From UBA1672 sp046542355 (GTDB lineage: Bacteria; Pseudomonadota; Alphaproteobacteria; Micavibrionales; Micavibrionaceae): a stretch of DNA of 64,000 nt. A program made the position numbers and the translations under genes. Shown here one piece after another: positions 1 through 8,599 of the stretch. How positions within the stretch are numbered: the first letter of the stretch is position 1; each line of letters begins with the position of its first letter. The notes under the pieces were generated by a model. It was given only the letters and a program-made list of their open reading frames with translations, was not told the DNA's origin and did no database searches. Location of the stretch: NCBI GenBank assembly GCA_046542355.1, contig JBKHBN010000003.1:43335-107334 (forward strand), given 5' to 3'.

Positions 1-1485
1 CTCACCGGAAATCTGTCCCAGCCTGTTTTCCTGTTTGTTATAGGCGCAGCGTGATTCTTCACGGTTTTTATCTGCCTCTTTGAGTGTCAAAGCGATGTTA
101 TCGGATTGTTCTTTGAGCTTTATCAGCGCGTGCTCTTTTTCTTTGCATTGGGTTTCGCGTGTGGTGATCTTGTCAGAAATTCCTTCTTCCAAGGCGCATT
201 TGGAACGGTCTTCCTGCGCTTTTTCATAACGATTTTCCAACGACTCTATTCTTTGTTCGTGATGCTTGATCTGTTTTTCGAGGGCTTCTTTTCGTGCGGC
301 GTTTGCCGCGGCATCTTCTTTAAGCGCGCTGAAGCGTTCCTCAATGCTCGCGAGTTCCTTATGGGTTTTTTCTTTTGCTGTTGTTTTTTCAGCCAGCAGG
401 GTATCGTCGCGTTCTTGTTCCTTGATAAGAGTTTGATACTCTGCTTCTACCTTTTCGAGCTGCTGCGCGGTTTCGCTAAAAGTTTGATCTTCGTGCTGAC
501 GATCCAGAGAAATTTGATGGAGCTGGGTTTTTGCATCCTGCACATCATTGCGGTAGCGCTCTATTTCGTCTTCCAGATGTTGAAAATCCAGCTTTGATTT
601 TTGCAATGCTGCCGAAGCTTGAGCTTCTTGTGTGCGCAGAGGCGTCAGATCTTGTATTTGTGTGTTCTGTGTTTTTGTTAATTGTGTAACAACCGCCAGG
701 TTTTTAGCAACTAGAGATTCGCTCTGGGTGAAATTTTGCTCATGTGCTTTTTGTTTTTGAGCAAGGGATAACCATTCCAAATAAGTGATGTGCATATCCA
801 GATCACGGATCGCGGCATTTATGTTTTTGTATTTTATTGCCTGACGGCATTGCCGTTTTAGGCTGGTAAGGCGGTTTTCCATGCTGCCAACAAGATCTTC
901 AAGGCGCAAAAGGTTGCTGTCAGCGGCTCTGAGGCGTAGCTCTGCCTCGTGCCTGCGGGCGTATAGTCCGGCTATTCCCGCCGATTCTTCGAGGATCAAA
1001 CGACGATCCTGCGGTTTTGCGCTGATCATACGGGTGATGTGTCCCTGAGCCACAAGTGAGGGGGAGTTGGATCCTGTTACAGTATCAGCGAAGAGCATTT
1101 GTACATCACGGGCGCGGGCGTTTTTGCCGTTAATTTTGTAGCCTGAGCCTTTGTCTTTTTCAATCTTGCGTACAACTTCGATATCGTCTTCTTTGTTATA
1201 GGCAGAAGGTGCGCTTCGAGTGGTGTTATCAAGGAGCAAGGAGACTTCAGCGAAATTGCGCGGGCTGCGCTTATCTGTTCCGGCAAAGATTACATCTTCC
1301 ATGCCCCCGCCGCGCATGCGCTTGGCGGAATTCTCACCCATGACCCAGCGCAATGCTTCGACCAGATTTGATTTCCCACAGCCATTGGGGCCGACAATTC
1401 CGTTTAATCCCGGGCCGATATCTAGCTCTGTCTTATCGACAAATGATTTAAAACCACTTAACCGAAGTTTCTTAAACTGAATCAT
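1..1485 (-). CDS. smc: Chromosome segregation ATPase SMC, N-terminal part (runs off the left edge)
   Basis: Reading leftwards from the ATG at 1483-1485, 495 codons are open to the window edge, so only the N-terminal head and part of the first coiled coil are present. The Walker A motif GPNGCGKS lies at about residues 32-39. From about residue 170 the protein becomes a long Glu/Lys/Gln-rich coiled coil. SMC proteins form condensin with ScpA and ScpB and compact and segregate the chromosome. The hinge, the second coil and the Walker B head would lie outside. The smc-dsb neighbour pair, separated by 39 nt, fits other alphaproteobacteria. A RecN or SbcC relative is less likely given the start MIQFKKLRLSGFKSF and the head layout. 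Confidence 0.95.
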   Translation of the reverse strand, partial: MIQFKKLRLSGFKSFVDKTELDIGPGLNGIVGPNGCGKSNLVEALRWVMGENSAKRMRGGGMEDVIFAGTDKRSPRNFAEVSLLLDNTTRSAPSAYNKEDDIEVVRKIEKDKGSGYKINGKNARARDVQMLFADTVTGSNSPSLVAQGHITRMISAKPQDRRLILEESAGIAGLYARRHEAELRLRAADSNLLRLEDLVGSMENRLTSLKRQCRQAIKYKNINAAIRDLDMHITYLEWLSLAQKQKAHEQNFTQSESLVAKNLAVVTQLTKTQNTQIQDLTPLRTQEAQASAALQKSKLDFQHLEDEIERYRNDVQDAKTQLHQISLDRQHEDQTFSETAQQLEKVEAEYQTLIKEQERDDTLLAEKTTAKEKTHKELASIEERFSALKEDAAANAARKEALEKQIKHHEQRIESLENRYEKAQEDRSKCALEEGISDKITTRETQCKEKEHALIKLKEQSDNIALTLKEADKNREESRCAYNKQENRLGQISGE

Positions 1486-1524
1486 TCATTTAAAACCCAC
1501 CTTGATTGAGCCATGCCCGAACCT

Positions 1525-3063
1525 TTATTGTTTTGTCTTAGCCAGCTCTGCATCAAGAGTTCTTTTGATTTGCGCATAAGGCACAGCGCCGACAACACGT
1601 TCCTTATCGTTGATAATAAAAGTGGGTGTGCTGTTTACTCCAAGGTTTTCATAGGCTTTTTGTCCTCTGGCTGCCAATGCGTCATGAAGTTCCTTATTTT
1701 GCGCACACCGCTTGACCAGATCGGGGTTAGCCCCGGTTAGCTGAGCGTTTTGTATGACAAACTCTTCATAATCATCTCGGCGAATCCATTGTCTTTGTGC
1801 CTTGTATATCAGATCAATGAATTTGAAATATGATTTCTCCGGTGCGCAACGGGCAATGGCGCCAATGATAATATCGGGGCGATTGCGCGGGAAGTCATCA
1901 TAGATGATATAAACCTTTCCTGTGTCCACATACTCTTTTTTAATCATGGGCAGCGTGTTGAGGTGAAATGTCTGGCATGCACCGCATGTAAAGGAGCTGT
2001 GGTATAAGATTTTTATGGGCGCATCAGGATTTCCCAATGTTCTTGGTTTAGACAGAGCGTCGATGTTCAGATCATTATTAAGGCTTTCTTTTTCGTCTTT
2101 CTTTTCATTGGGCGCACTTGTTTCCGGCGCGCTCGCAGAGGCGGGTTCTGGCTCTCCAGCCTGTGGTTCTATAAAAGCAGGGGGCTGGGCGGCTTTTCCT
2201 TTTATATCTACTATGTCGCTAGCGGTTACGGACGTGCCTCGCGATGATGTATTGTTGCTTGCCAGTTTTATTTCTTCCTGCTGAGCTTCTTTTTCAATTT
2301 CCTGCACTTGTAATTGTTCTGCGGCGACGGCTTGTATGATTGCAAGATCCTTTTCTATGGCATCACGAATTTCTTCGTACGGGCTTAAACCCATAATAAC
2401 GCGTTCCTTGTTAATAACCAGAGTCGGAGTGTATTCAATCTCATATGCTGCAAAGGCCTGCTTTGCATCGGTGACAATGGCTTGACGCAGCTCCTGACTG
2501 TTATAGCATTGCATAATCAAGTCAGACGAGGCGCTTGTCTGAATAGCGCTGTCTTTGATCCTTTGTACGATTTCACCGCTTTTTACAAGTTCTTCCTGTT
2601 TGGCATATATATTTTCTATAAATTCCGGATATTCATTGTGCGGGATGCAGCGCGTAATTGCGCTAATGGATATATCCTGAGTATTCCGCGGTATATCATG
2701 AAAGACTAAATAGGCCTTGCCTGTGTCGATATACTCTTTTTTCAATCTGCTAAAAACAGTTTTAAAATATGCGCCACAACCGCCGCAGGTAAATGATGTA
2801 TATTGCTTAATTTCTATGGGGGCGGATGACTCACCTATGATGCGTGGCTGGCTCATTACTGGCAAATCAAATTGCATCTGTGCCGATTGTGATATGGTTT
2901 CTGATTCTTGGTTGGGCGTTTCACTCCATTTCTCGATGTTGTAATTAACAAACAGCGTTGCAAAAAGTACCACAACAAAAAGGCCAAAAACAATTGCCCA
3001 AATGGGACGCTTTTTCCTCTCATGTTTATTTTCCGCTTTGGAGGTGCGCTTAGGTTTAGACAT
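1525..3063 (-). CDS. Membrane-anchored protein with two tandem DsbA/thioredoxin-fold domains
   Basis: A 512-residue protein. It has a basic N-terminus, one membrane segment at about residues 20-40, then two DsbA-like (Thioredoxin_4 type) domains. Domain 1 has FTCGGC with cysteines at 93 and 96 and the cis-Pro loop YTPT near 211-214. Domain 2 has FTCGAC with cysteines at 360 and 363 and STPT near 478-481. A low-complexity linker of about residues 250-330, rich in Glu, Ala, Ser and Pro, joins them. The two halves share motifs such as KKEY(I/V)DTGK and PRN, so this looks like an internal duplication. The likely role is periplasmic disulfide exchange. The start has a good AGGAG site upstream. Whether it oxidises or isomerises disulfides cannot be told from sequence. 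Confidence 0.85.
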   Translation of the reverse strand: MSKPKRTSKAENKHERKKRPIWAIVFGLFVVVLFATLFVNYNIEKWSETPNQESETISQSAQMQFDLPVMSQPRIIGESSAPIEIKQYTSFTCGGCGAYFKTVFSRLKKEYIDTGKAYLVFHDIPRNTQDISISAITRCIPHNEYPEFIENIYAKQEELVKSGEIVQRIKDSAIQTSASSDLIMQCYNSQELRQAIVTDAKQAFAAYEIEYTPTLVINKERVIMGLSPYEEIRDAIEKDLAIIQAVAAEQLQVQEIEKEAQQEEIKLASNNTSSRGTSVTASDIVDIKGKAAQPPAFIEPQAGEPEPASASAPETSAPNEKKDEKESLNNDLNIDALSKPRTLGNPDAPIKILYHSSFTCGACQTFHLNTLPMIKKEYVDTGKVYIIYDDFPRNRPDIIIGAIARCAPEKSYFKFIDLIYKAQRQWIRRDDYEEFVIQNAQLTGANPDLVKRCAQNKELHDALAARGQKAYENLGVNSTPTFIINDKERVVGAVPYAQIKRTLDAELAKTKQ

Positions 3064-3195
3064 CAGTATTTACTCCTACTCATAACTTTTGGGATGAATT
3101 GATTGCATAGATATGTCTTGTAAAAGTCAAGGATTTGCTTCTCTTTGTGGTGTTTTTCCACACAGGAAACGAGAATGCTGTAATTTTTCAGAACA

Positions 3196-4038
3196 TTACT
3201 TGCCCGAGGCGATAAATATAAGGTCGATCCGGTCATTCGTGGTATCTTCGGGATCTTGTCCAAAAGGTGTTAATTTTAGACGTGAAGGATGAATATTTTG
3301 TTCTAATAGAAAACTTCTTACTTCCAGTGCGCGCGCCAAAGAGCGGCGTATATCACTATGTGCCTGTCCGTTTATTGTGCTGGCGTATGCATGTATTTCC
3401 AATCTCAATGCCGGATTGTCCTTAAACATTTTCACTGCGTTCTCGCGTAGAAACTCTTTGAGGCCGGGATCGAGGATGACTTGATCCGGTGCAAGCATAA
3501 AGCTAACCAGAGCTTCTTCATCCTCTGTCTTTTCCGGCACAAGAATAGGTTGGCGCACAGTTGTCTCTTCATCATCAAAGTATGCCGGATCTGCGTGTGC
3601 GTTATTTTTTGCGTGTGGCAGCTTATTGCGATACTCCCCGGCTTCCGGGGCGATTGTTGACATTCTTACAGAGACAGGGTTATTTGAAAAATCCTCGATA
3701 TGGGGTGATTGTGTGTTGGTCTTAGAGGTGGGCTCCTGATCGCTTTTTGGTATCTTTTTGGTGGGACTTTGATAACCACGCTTCTCGCCAGCGCTGATTT
3801 TAGTATTATCCTGATAGCGCGAGAGGAGTTGCCGAATATAATTTGGAGAGGCACTTAGTACATCTGGTCTTTTGGGCGGGATGGGAACGGTTCTTTCTAT
3901 GGCGCTTGCCGGGGGCATATGAAACAATAATGTGGCAAAGGTAACCATTAGCCACGCCAGAGGGCGTGGTTTTTTTGTTCCTGGTGATGAACCAAGAGGC
4001 AATAATTTATGCTGACTGCATTTCACAGTAGTCTCCAT
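3196..4038 (-). CDS. Exported protein with degenerate OmpA-like C-terminal domain
   Basis: A 280-residue protein with an N-terminal signal-like segment ending near PPASA (about residue 46), a long disordered Pro/Lys/Ser/Thr-rich middle and a C-terminal domain (about 185-280) of the OmpA/Pal peptidoglycan-associated fold. Visible family motifs are SLARALEVRSFL, followed by SRLKLTPFGQ and NDRIDLIF. In canonical OmpA domains an Asp in the HTD motif and an Arg in the SLxxRA helix bind diaminopimelate. Here the Arg side is kept (SLARA) but the Asp position reads YAS, so peptidoglycan binding is uncertain. It lies between the dsb-like gene and suhB on the same strand. No specific gene name is justified. 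Confidence 0.75.
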   Translation of the reverse strand: METTVKCSQHKLLPLGSSPGTKKPRPLAWLMVTFATLLFHMPPASAIERTVPIPPKRPDVLSASPNYIRQLLSRYQDNTKISAGEKRGYQSPTKKIPKSDQEPTSKTNTQSPHIEDFSNNPVSVRMSTIAPEAGEYRNKLPHAKNNAHADPAYFDDEETTVRQPILVPEKTEDEEALVSFMLAPDQVILDPGLKEFLRENAVKMFKDNPALRLEIHAYASTINGQAHSDIRRSLARALEVRSFLLEQNIHPSRLKLTPFGQDPEDTTNDRIDLIFIASGK

Positions 4039-4088
4039 GACTATGTTTTAGCAAATTGACCTTAGATTTTAGGCCAGTGAATGATTAT

Positions 4089-4889
4089 TTAAGATGCTTG
4101 CCTTAGTATTTTTCCAAGATCGTCAAAAAAATACTCATTAGCAGCAATAACGCTTCCAGTATGAACGGGATTCTTTCTTATGTCATCAATATCTGACACA
4201 AAACCCCCAGATTCTTTTACAATCAATGTTCCAGCAGCGATATCCCATGGTTTAAGTCTATATTCCCAAAATCCTTCAAACCGGCCAGCGGCAACGTAAG
4301 CCAGATCAAGCGCTGCGGCTCCACAGCGGCGCAGTGAAAACCCTTTTTTTGTTAATGCTATGTATTTTTCTATAAATTGAACGCTTTGCTCATCAGAGCG
4401 CCCCGAGAAACCTGTTGCAATCACCGAACTTTCAGCAGCATTTCTTCCGGAAACACGGAGGCGGCGGCGGCGCGCTATGAATGCGCCTGTACCTTTTTCA
4501 GCGTGGAACATCTCGTCTTTTACTGGATCATGTACCAGTCCGGCGATAATCTCATTATTATGTTCCAGTGCAATGGAAATAGCCCAGTGGGGCAGGCCAT
4601 GTAAAAAATTCATTGTCCCATCGAGTGGGTCTATAATCCAGCGATATTCGGGATCGCTGCCCTTAATCTCTCCGCTTTCTTCCATGAGAAAACTATAACG
4701 CGGGCGCGCTTTTTTGAGTTCCTCAAAAATGATTTCCTCTGAGCGTTTATCTGCGGCAGACACAAAATCTCCAGGGCCTTTTTTTGAAACCTGTAGATGT
4801 TCAACCTCGTTGAAGTCTCGGAGCAACGAGCGCGCTGCCTTTTCACTGGCACGCATCATTATATTCATTGTGGGCGACATAGTGGCCAT
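4089..4889 (-). CDS. suhB: Inositol-1-monophosphatase family protein (SuhB type)
   Basis: 266 residues, the usual family length. The Mg2+-binding signature DPLDGTMNF is at about residues 87-95, the first metal-site acids are in MEESG at 69-73, and the C-terminal motif WDIAAG is at about 215-220. Family members hydrolyse inositol phosphates and related sugar phosphates; in Escherichia coli SuhB also has a role in transcription antitermination of rRNA. The chosen ATG has an AGGAA about 12 nt upstream. It lies 36 nt downstream of efp in the same orientation and probably shares its transcript. Some relatives act on histidinol phosphate or 3'-phosphoadenosine phosphate, so the substrate is not certain. 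Confidence 0.9.
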   Translation of the reverse strand: MATMSPTMNIMMRASEKAARSLLRDFNEVEHLQVSKKGPGDFVSAADKRSEEIIFEELKKARPRYSFLMEESGEIKGSDPEYRWIIDPLDGTMNFLHGLPHWAISIALEHNNEIIAGLVHDPVKDEMFHAEKGTGAFIARRRRLRVSGRNAAESSVIATGFSGRSDEQSVQFIEKYIALTKKGFSLRRCGAAALDLAYVAAGRFEGFWEYRLKPWDIAAGTLIVKESGGFVSDIDDIRKNPVHTGSVIAANEYFFDDLGKILRQAS

Positions 4890-4925
4890 AGTATTAATTC
4901 CTGTTTTTTAATATCCCAGGCTGTT

Positions 4926-5498
4926 TTAGCCTTTGTAGCGCTCGACGTATGTTCCCACTCCGTCTTCAAGTTTTACAACAATCTTTGTACCAGATTCTAT
5001 GTGGGGTGGTACCATAACTTTTTCTCCGTTTTCGAGAATTGCGGGTTTATAAGATGTTGTTGCTGTTTGTCCCTTTACGACAGGTTCAGCTTCGGTGATT
5101 TCCATTACGATCCTATCGGGCAGTTTAAAGCCAAGAGGTTCGCCTTCAAATGATTCAACTTCTATGAGCATTCCGTCTTGCAGGTAGGCCGCTTGTGGTC
5201 CCATCTGTTCTTTGGTGACAGTAATCTGGTCATATGTTGTGTTATTCATAAGAACAATATCATCACCGGCTAAATATAGAAATTGATGTTCTGTTTGCTC
5301 TAAACGGACACGCTCGACGGTTTCTTGTGTACGAAAACGAACATTATCTTTGTTGCCTGTGCGGATATCACGCATCTCAACTTGTGCAACGGAAGCACCT
5401 TTTCCTGGTTGCTGGATATCGTTCTTTATTACAACGCAGAGTTTGCCGTTATATTCTATGACGTTTCCAGATCTTAATGTAATTGCGTTTACTTTCAT
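4926..5498 (-). CDS. efp: Translation elongation factor P
   Basis: 190 residues with the three-domain EF-P layout: an N-terminal KOW-like domain, a middle OB domain and a C-terminal OB domain ending in GTYVERYKG. EF-P binds between the P and E sites of the ribosome and relieves stalling at consecutive prolines. The loop that is modified in many bacteria reads PGKGAS, with Lys33 at the tip. This is the lysine version, as in EpmA-modified EF-P, not the rhamnosylated arginine version. The ATG at 5496-5498 overlaps the dciA stop by one base (TAATG), so the two are probably translationally coupled. Confidence 0.97.
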   Translation of the reverse strand: MKVNAITLRSGNVIEYNGKLCVVIKNDIQQPGKGASVAQVEMRDIRTGNKDNVRFRTQETVERVRLEQTEHQFLYLAGDDIVLMNNTTYDQITVTKEQMGPQAAYLQDGMLIEVESFEGEPLGFKLPDRIVMEITEAEPVVKGQTATTSYKPAILENGEKVMVPPHIESGTKIVVKLEDGVGTYVERYKG

Positions 5499-5971
5499 TA
5501 TTTCCCGTCCGTTAAAATAGCTGTTCCAAGTTTTTCAAGTTTTTCTTTTATATCAGGATCAGAGACTTGATCCAGTGTTCCAGTAAGAAACTTTTTCTCA
5601 TCAGCATCCAGTGGCACACTCTTTTTGAAGGTCACTGCAGGGTTTTCCGGTATCTGTGATACAACAAAGCGGATATCCTTAATCCAATTATTGCCAAAAA
5701 GCGAGTTTATTCGCTCCAGGATGACTCCTTTTTGATATCCCAGCAAGGTTGCATTGGCTGCGGATGTTGCAATATCAAGTATTGCATAACTTGTGTTTTT
5801 TCCTCTAGCCTTCGGGTTTTTTCTATAGTTTAGCTTTACGGGCTGGGCTATCGTAGCGAATTGCGAGCCCATAATTTCTTCCCATTGATTGACCACGCGC
5901 CCCAAAGCAATATACTTTTTGGAAAAGGTGTTTTTTGCAATCCGTGATGTTGGTTCGGATAAAGGACGCAT
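5498..5971 (-). CDS. dciA: DUF721/DciA-family protein
   Basis: 157 residues from the ATG at 5969-5971; a TTG at 5996-5998 would add nine residues (MIFNIREKP), so the start is not settled. The N-terminal half carries the DUF721 pattern, with basic residues, a conserved Trp (VVNQWEEIMG) and a short beta-rich segment ending in SAANATLLGYQK. DciA proteins interact with and help load the replicative helicase DnaB in bacteria lacking DnaC. The gene is divergent from mutY, with about 45 nt between the two start codons, and its stop overlaps the efp start. The divergent mutY-DUF721 pair is common in alphaproteobacteria. Confidence 0.8.
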   Translation of the reverse strand: MRPLSEPTSRIAKNTFSKKYIALGRVVNQWEEIMGSQFATIAQPVKLNYRKNPKARGKNTSYAILDIATSAANATLLGYQKGVILERINSLFGNNWIKDIRFVVSQIPENPAVTFKKSVPLDADEKKFLTGTLDQVSDPDIKEKLEKLGTAILTDGK

Positions 5972-6016
5972 CGGTTTTTCTCGTATATTAAATATCAAGG
6001 ATATTGTTTTCCCTTT

Positions 6017-7120
6017 ATGACTTCACCTACCATAAACGAGCACGAGACTATACGCAAACCTGAAAAGTTCGGGCAAAGGGTGTTGCGCTGGTATGATATG
6101 CATCGTAGAGATTTGCCCTGGCGGGCGCAAAAAGGTCATGATTCCGATCCTTATCATGTTTGGCTATCGGAGATCATGTTGCAGCAAACCACTGTGCCGG
6201 CAGTTATTCCGTATTTTTATAAATTTCTGGAGCGCTGGCCTACGATTGAAGCTCTTGCGCAGGCCGATATAGATTCGGTTATGAAAGAGTGGGCAGGGCT
6301 AGGATATTACGCACGGGCACGCAATCTGTATAAATGTTCTCAGGTTGTTGTGAATTCATATGACGGGGTGTTTCCTAAGGATATTAAAGCTCTGCGGGGT
6401 CTGCCGGGAATAGGGGACTATACAAGCGCTGCGATTATGGCTATTGCTTATAATCAAAAAGCATGTGTGGTAGATGGAAATGTAGAACGCGTCATGGCAC
6501 GTTTTCATGCTGTTGACACGCCTTTACCTCAGGCTAAAAGAGATATCAAGGAATATGCTGCTATATATACGAATGCTTTATCGGGGCGTTATGGTGATTA
6601 TGCGCAAGGCTTGATGGACTTGGGAGCTGCTGTTTGCAGGCCGAAATCCCCTTTATGTGGATCTTGCCCCGTTTCGTCCCAGTGTCAGGCCTATGCACAA
6701 GGTAAGGTTGAGGCTTGTCCCAAGCGGCTTGCTAAAGCAAGCAAACCTCATAAGTTTGGTTTGGCTTATATCATTGAAGATGATGCAGGTAATATTCTGA
6801 TGCATAAAAGACCCGATCACGGACTGTTAGGAGGGCTTTATGGATTCCCGACCAGTTCATGGGAGAGCGATGTCTCTGATTGTCGTATTGATTGTAATGT
6901 TCATGGTTTTATATTTAATGAGGATCGAAAGGGAGTTGAGGACTTACCGTATATATCCCATGTTTTTACTCATTTCACATTGACTTTATATGTACAACGC
7001 TACCTTTATGCAAATGAGATCAATAATATAGCTGATGGCTGCATTTGGGTATCCAAAAAGGAGCTGCCGGCTCTTGGCTTACCCAGTCTTTTTGCAAAAG
7101 TTCAAAAACTCTTGTTATAG
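6017..7120 (+). CDS. mutY: A/G-specific adenine DNA glycosylase MutY
   Basis: 367 residues. It removes adenine mispaired with 8-oxoguanine or guanine. The N-terminal catalytic domain shows SEIMLQQT with the expected catalytic Glu52, the helix-hairpin-helix LRGLPGIGDYTSAAI (about 126-140) and VVDGNVERV with catalytic Asp153. The [4Fe-4S] ligands are Cys207, Cys214, Cys217 and Cys223 (C-x6-C-x2-C-x5-C). The C-terminal 130 residues are a NUDIX-like domain that recognises 8-oxoG (LMHKRPDHGLLGGLYGFP). It is divergent from dciA. The upstream Shine-Dalgarno match is weak (CCTTT before ATG). Confidence 0.96.
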   Translation: MTSPTINEHETIRKPEKFGQRVLRWYDMHRRDLPWRAQKGHDSDPYHVWLSEIMLQQTTVPAVIPYFYKFLERWPTIEALAQADIDSVMKEWAGLGYYARARNLYKCSQVVVNSYDGVFPKDIKALRGLPGIGDYTSAAIMAIAYNQKACVVDGNVERVMARFHAVDTPLPQAKRDIKEYAAIYTNALSGRYGDYAQGLMDLGAAVCRPKSPLCGSCPVSSQCQAYAQGKVEACPKRLAKASKPHKFGLAYIIEDDAGNILMHKRPDHGLLGGLYGFPTSSWESDVSDCRIDCNVHGFIFNEDRKGVEDLPYISHVFTHFTLTLYVQRYLYANEINNIADGCIWVSKKELPALGLPSLFAKVQKLLL

Positions 7121-7190
7121 CAGGGCTTCAAAGCTTGAAATGTTGTCGCTTTTATCGATATAATCACATCTTAACTCATCGGGAGAGCTC

Positions 7191-8210
7191 ATGAGGATTA
7201 CTTGGCTTATATCTGCGTTTTGCTATTGCTTGCTTGCCATGTTAAGCGCTAGCGGTTTCTATGGTTATGTCATTAGAGATGCTCATGCAAAAGCCACATC
7301 CCGTAGCGGTGGGTATGATTATCTTTTGGAAAGTTATACAACCGAGTACCGCAGCAGTGAAGATGGTGTTTCTGATGCTGTAAAAGCGGATGAGGATGGC
7401 CGGATTCCAAGGCGCTATATTTATGAACCGTCGCTTATGGAAACTTTCTCATATCTCTTTTGGGCAGTAGGGCTATATGAGTATGATAATGACTGGGCTA
7501 TTGATGAGTTCATGCGTATCAATGAATGCGAAATTTATACCAATTTTAGTGCAGATGATATTGAATGGCAACAAATTCGGGATGCTACACGGACCTTTTT
7601 GAAAAACAATAATAAGGACTTTCCAACCCGTTTCAAGTTTACTGTGAACATTAAACTTGGGGACTATGACCAAAAACGTCAAGCTTTCAGGATTCAGGAT
7701 GATCATATACTAAAAAATATGCGGCGTTTCGAGTTTATGGCTAAAGACGCTTATGCCGAACCTTGTTCCAGAGATTCCAGGGTACATAACGGTTATCCAC
7801 GGGCTCTTGTTCTTGAATTAAGCAGGCCTTTGACTCTTGAGCACGTACCGGCTGAGGAAAAACAGGCTTTTAACTATATAAAAAATATATCAGAATATAT
7901 TCGTCGACGTTATGATCCTGAGCGAAGGTCGCGTGCACTGGCTGACAGCCTCAGGAATGCTTATCTGGTTATGAAGGTCAAGATATTTACTCACGGGCAA
8001 TTTCTTGGGTTAAATCATCAAAAGATGCCAACAGTACAAATGATGGGGATCTTGGAAGGGTTCGAGGTTTATGAAGATATGGCCATGGAGCGCCTTATTT
8101 TTTCCCAGAGCTTTGTTGCTTCTAAACAAAAAGGCAAACTCAACGAACGCTTGAAAGCGCAGTACGAACTTTTGATGAGCAAGCACGAAAGCGGGGGGAT
8201 ACTAAAGTAA
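7191..8210 (+). CDS. Uncharacterised exported protein
   Basis: 339 residues starting at an ATG with a GGGAGAG site upstream. The N-terminus has one hydrophobic segment (about residues 4-28), so it is either a signal peptide or an anchor. The body is mixed alpha/beta with conserved-looking stretches such as FSYLFWAVGLYEYDND, INECEIYTNF and FPTRFKFTVNIKLGDYD. These remind me of the DUF4852 family that I recall from other alphaproteobacteria, but I could not test this. No catalytic motif is visible. It is 70 nt downstream of mutY and convergent with folB (23 nt gap). The function is unknown. Confidence 0.8.
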   Translation: MRITWLISAFCYCLLAMLSASGFYGYVIRDAHAKATSRSGGYDYLLESYTTEYRSSEDGVSDAVKADEDGRIPRRYIYEPSLMETFSYLFWAVGLYEYDNDWAIDEFMRINECEIYTNFSADDIEWQQIRDATRTFLKNNNKDFPTRFKFTVNIKLGDYDQKRQAFRIQDDHILKNMRRFEFMAKDAYAEPCSRDSRVHNGYPRALVLELSRPLTLEHVPAEEKQAFNYIKNISEYIRRRYDPERRSRALADSLRNAYLVMKVKIFTHGQFLGLNHQKMPTVQMMGILEGFEVYEDMAMERLIFSQSFVASKQKGKLNERLKAQYELLMSKHESGGILK

Positions 8211-8233
8211 GCATTTAGTGCGGGTGACTGCAC

Positions 8234-8599
8234 TTATTGGCTGTTTCTGTATATATGAATACCTACCGCAGCGGTATTGCTGATTATATCCGGTTTTTCT
8301 ACCTTGATGCTCGCGCCGCAAATTTTGTGATCATATGACAGGCATGTTTGTGCAATGGTTTCGGCGAGTTGTTCTACGAGATCGAAATGACTGTTTGTTG
8401 TGGAGGATTCTATTTTTTTTAGAACTTCTTCATACGAAACGACGTCATCTATACTATTGAGTTTTTTATCTCTGTTTGAAATCACCTCTAGCACAATATT
8501 AACAAGCACGCGCTGCGGTTCTTTTTTCTCGTATTCGTGGATACCAATTGACATTTGCAGCTCAAGATCACGAATAATTATTTTGTCATGTTCATGCAT
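8234..8599 (-). CDS. folB: Dihydroneopterin aldolase family protein FolB
   Basis: 121 residues, the expected length. It converts 7,8-dihydroneopterin to 6-hydroxymethyl-7,8-dihydropterin in folate synthesis. Family features are IGIHEYEKKEPQ near the N-terminus with the substrate-binding Glu, VVSYEEVL, LVEQLAETIA and the catalytic-Lys motif VEKPD near residue 103. The start codon overlaps the ccrM stop by one base (TAATG at 8597-8601), so it is likely translated as part of a ccrM-folB operon. Some FolB relatives are dihydroneopterin triphosphate epimerases (FolX), but the motif set favours FolB. Confidence 0.9.
   Translation of the reverse strand: MHEHDKIIIRDLELQMSIGIHEYEKKEPQRVLVNIVLEVISNRDKKLNSIDDVVSYEEVLKKIESSTTNSHFDLVEQLAETIAQTCLSYDHKICGASIKVEKPDIISNTAAVGIHIYRNSQ

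Noticed and set aside
106..597. Plus-strand frame rich in Phe and Leu at the left edge
   Set aside because: It is the complement of the Glu/Lys/Gln-rich coiled coil of smc, which gives poly-Phe/Leu translations by chance.
8211..8233. Bidirectional terminator between the convergent 339-residue protein gene and folB
   Set aside because: The AGTGC/GCACT pairing is short and lacks a T-tract on either strand.
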